Below, in pieces: positions 63,514 to 64,000 of a stretch of 64,000 nt of DNA (positions within the stretch are counted from its first letter, which is position 1; each line of letters opens with the position of its first letter). The stretch covers positions 1 through 64,000 of the forward strand of contig NZ_SCSK01000031.1 of the NCBI RefSeq assembly GCF_004297875.1, written 5' to 3'. The notes beneath the pieces are model-generated. The model saw only the letters and a list, made by a program, of their open reading frames with translations, was not told the DNA's origin and did no database searches. The stretch is from Pandoraea sp. GTDB taxonomy: Bacteria > Pseudomonadota > Gammaproteobacteria > Burkholderiales > Burkholderiaceae. The position numbers were made by a program, and so were the translations under genes.

Positions 63514-64000
63514 TCAGTGGGCAACCGCGGCGGCGCCGTGTTCATCGATCAGGTGACCGCTATAGAAGCGGTCCAGCGAGAAGGGCGCGTTCAGCGGGTG
63601 CGGCGCATCGTTGGCAATGGTGTGCGCAAACACCCAGCCCGAGCCCGGCGTGGCCTTGAAGCCGCCGGTGCCCCAGCCACAGTTGAAATACAGCCCTTTG
63701 ACGTCGGTCTTGGAAATGATCGGGCAGGCGTCCGGGCAGACGTCGACGATGCCGCCCCACTGGCGATTCATGCGCACGCGGCTGAGCACCGGGAACATCT
63801 CGACAATCGCCTGCAGCGTGCTCTCGATGATGTGGAAGCTGCCGCGCTGGCCATAGCCGGTGTATTGGTCGATCCCCGCGCCGATCACCAGATCGCCTTT
63901 GTCGGATTGGCTGATGTACGCGTGCACGGCGTTCGACATCACGACCGTGTCGATGATCGGCTTGATCGGCTCGGACACCAGCGCCTGCAGCGGATGGCTC
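63514..64000 (-). CDS. soxB: sarcosine oxidase beta subunit, 3' part (cut by the window edge)
   Basis: The frame is open to the window edge: the residues before 63978 read SHPLQAL, and it continues [20 protein letters not shown] as in SoxB. About 162 residues of the roughly 415-residue flavoprotein are visible, including [19 protein letters not shown] and [20 protein letters not shown], the FAD and covalent-flavin end of the protein. It is the first sox gene of the operon seen here, and its start lies outside the window. Confidence 0.96.
   Translation of the reverse strand, partial: SHPLQALVSEPIKPIIDTVVMSNAVHAYISQSDKGDLVIGAGIDQYTGYGQRGSFHIIESTLQAIVEMFPVLSRVRMNRQWGGIVDVCPDACPIISKTDVKGLYFNCGWGTGGFKATPGSGWVFAHTIANDAPHPLNAPFSLDRFYSGHLIDEHGAAAVAH

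Noticed and set aside
1..64000. CRISPR arrays, insertion sequences, prophage, tRNA or rRNA genes
   Set aside because: No regular direct repeats, transposase or integrase frames, phage genes or RNA-gene sequences were recognised by eye.

Overview
The window is 64 kb of GC-rich (roughly 60-65% by eye), gene-dense, mobile-element-poor bacterial chromosome. The gene content (heterotetrameric sarcosine oxidase beside creatinase, SCO/PCuAC/CtaG copper genes, DHA2 and MHS transporters, many LysR/MarR/Lrp/GlxA regulators, a Wzx/Wzy exopolysaccharide locus) suggests a betaproteobacterium of the order Burkholderiales, most like Burkholderiaceae (Burkholderia or Pandoraea type). That is an inference from gene content, not from a marker gene. 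No rRNA, tRNA, CRISPR array or insertion sequence was recognised.

Layout. (1) 1-5.4 kb: edge of an unknown gene, a fused 5-oxoprolinase/hydantoinase with a clean terminator, and a divergent LuxR-type regulator. (2) 5.7-15.2 kb: a 1105-residue protein with a bulb-lectin domain; a MarR/DHA2-efflux pair with a palindromic operator; an Lrp-type regulator divergent from ornithine cyclodeaminase and arginase (arginine/ornithine to proline); and a distant Tgl-type transglutaminase homologue. (3) 15.3-18.7 kb: a copper/cytochrome-oxidase assembly operon (SCO, PCuAC, CtaG), a DksA/TraR-type zinc-finger protein with a small membrane protein, and a secreted protein; an FNR-like box lies between the last two units. 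(4) 19.4-43.6 kb: a large exopolysaccharide locus with undecaprenyl-phosphate sugar transferase, Wza, Wzc kinase, Wzx, a Wzy-like polymerase, four GT4 glycosyltransferases, a PslG-like glycosidase, PAP2 phosphatase, ManC and its own Crp/Fnr-family regulator. (5) 43.9-50.1 kb: two MFS carriers, a flavin reductase, an LLM monooxygenase broken by a frameshift, an XRE-cupin regulator, a LON-domain protein and an epimerase remnant. (6) 50.7-64 kb: a PotABCD-type ABC importer, creatinase, an MHS transporter, a GlxA-type regulator, and the sox operon (soxB, D, A, G) ending in a folB-like gene. Together these form a route creatine -> sarcosine + urea -> glycine + methylene-tetrahydrofolate.

The most unusual content is inside the exopolysaccharide locus. 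It carries two paralogous class-II aminoacyl-tRNA-synthetase-like genes of the amino acid:[carrier protein] ligase family, a matching stand-alone carrier protein with a Ser in the phosphopantetheine motif, a GNAT acyltransferase, and a protein with two fused alpha/beta-hydrolase modules. In that protein the first nucleophile elbow has Arg and the second has Cys. I propose that the locus charges an amino acid onto the carrier protein and transfers it to the polysaccharide or a lipid-linked intermediate. This is a hypothesis from gene linkage and motifs. CRP-type palindromes (TGTGC-N6-GCACA and near matches) lie in front of three transcription units of the same locus, which suggests a common regulon.
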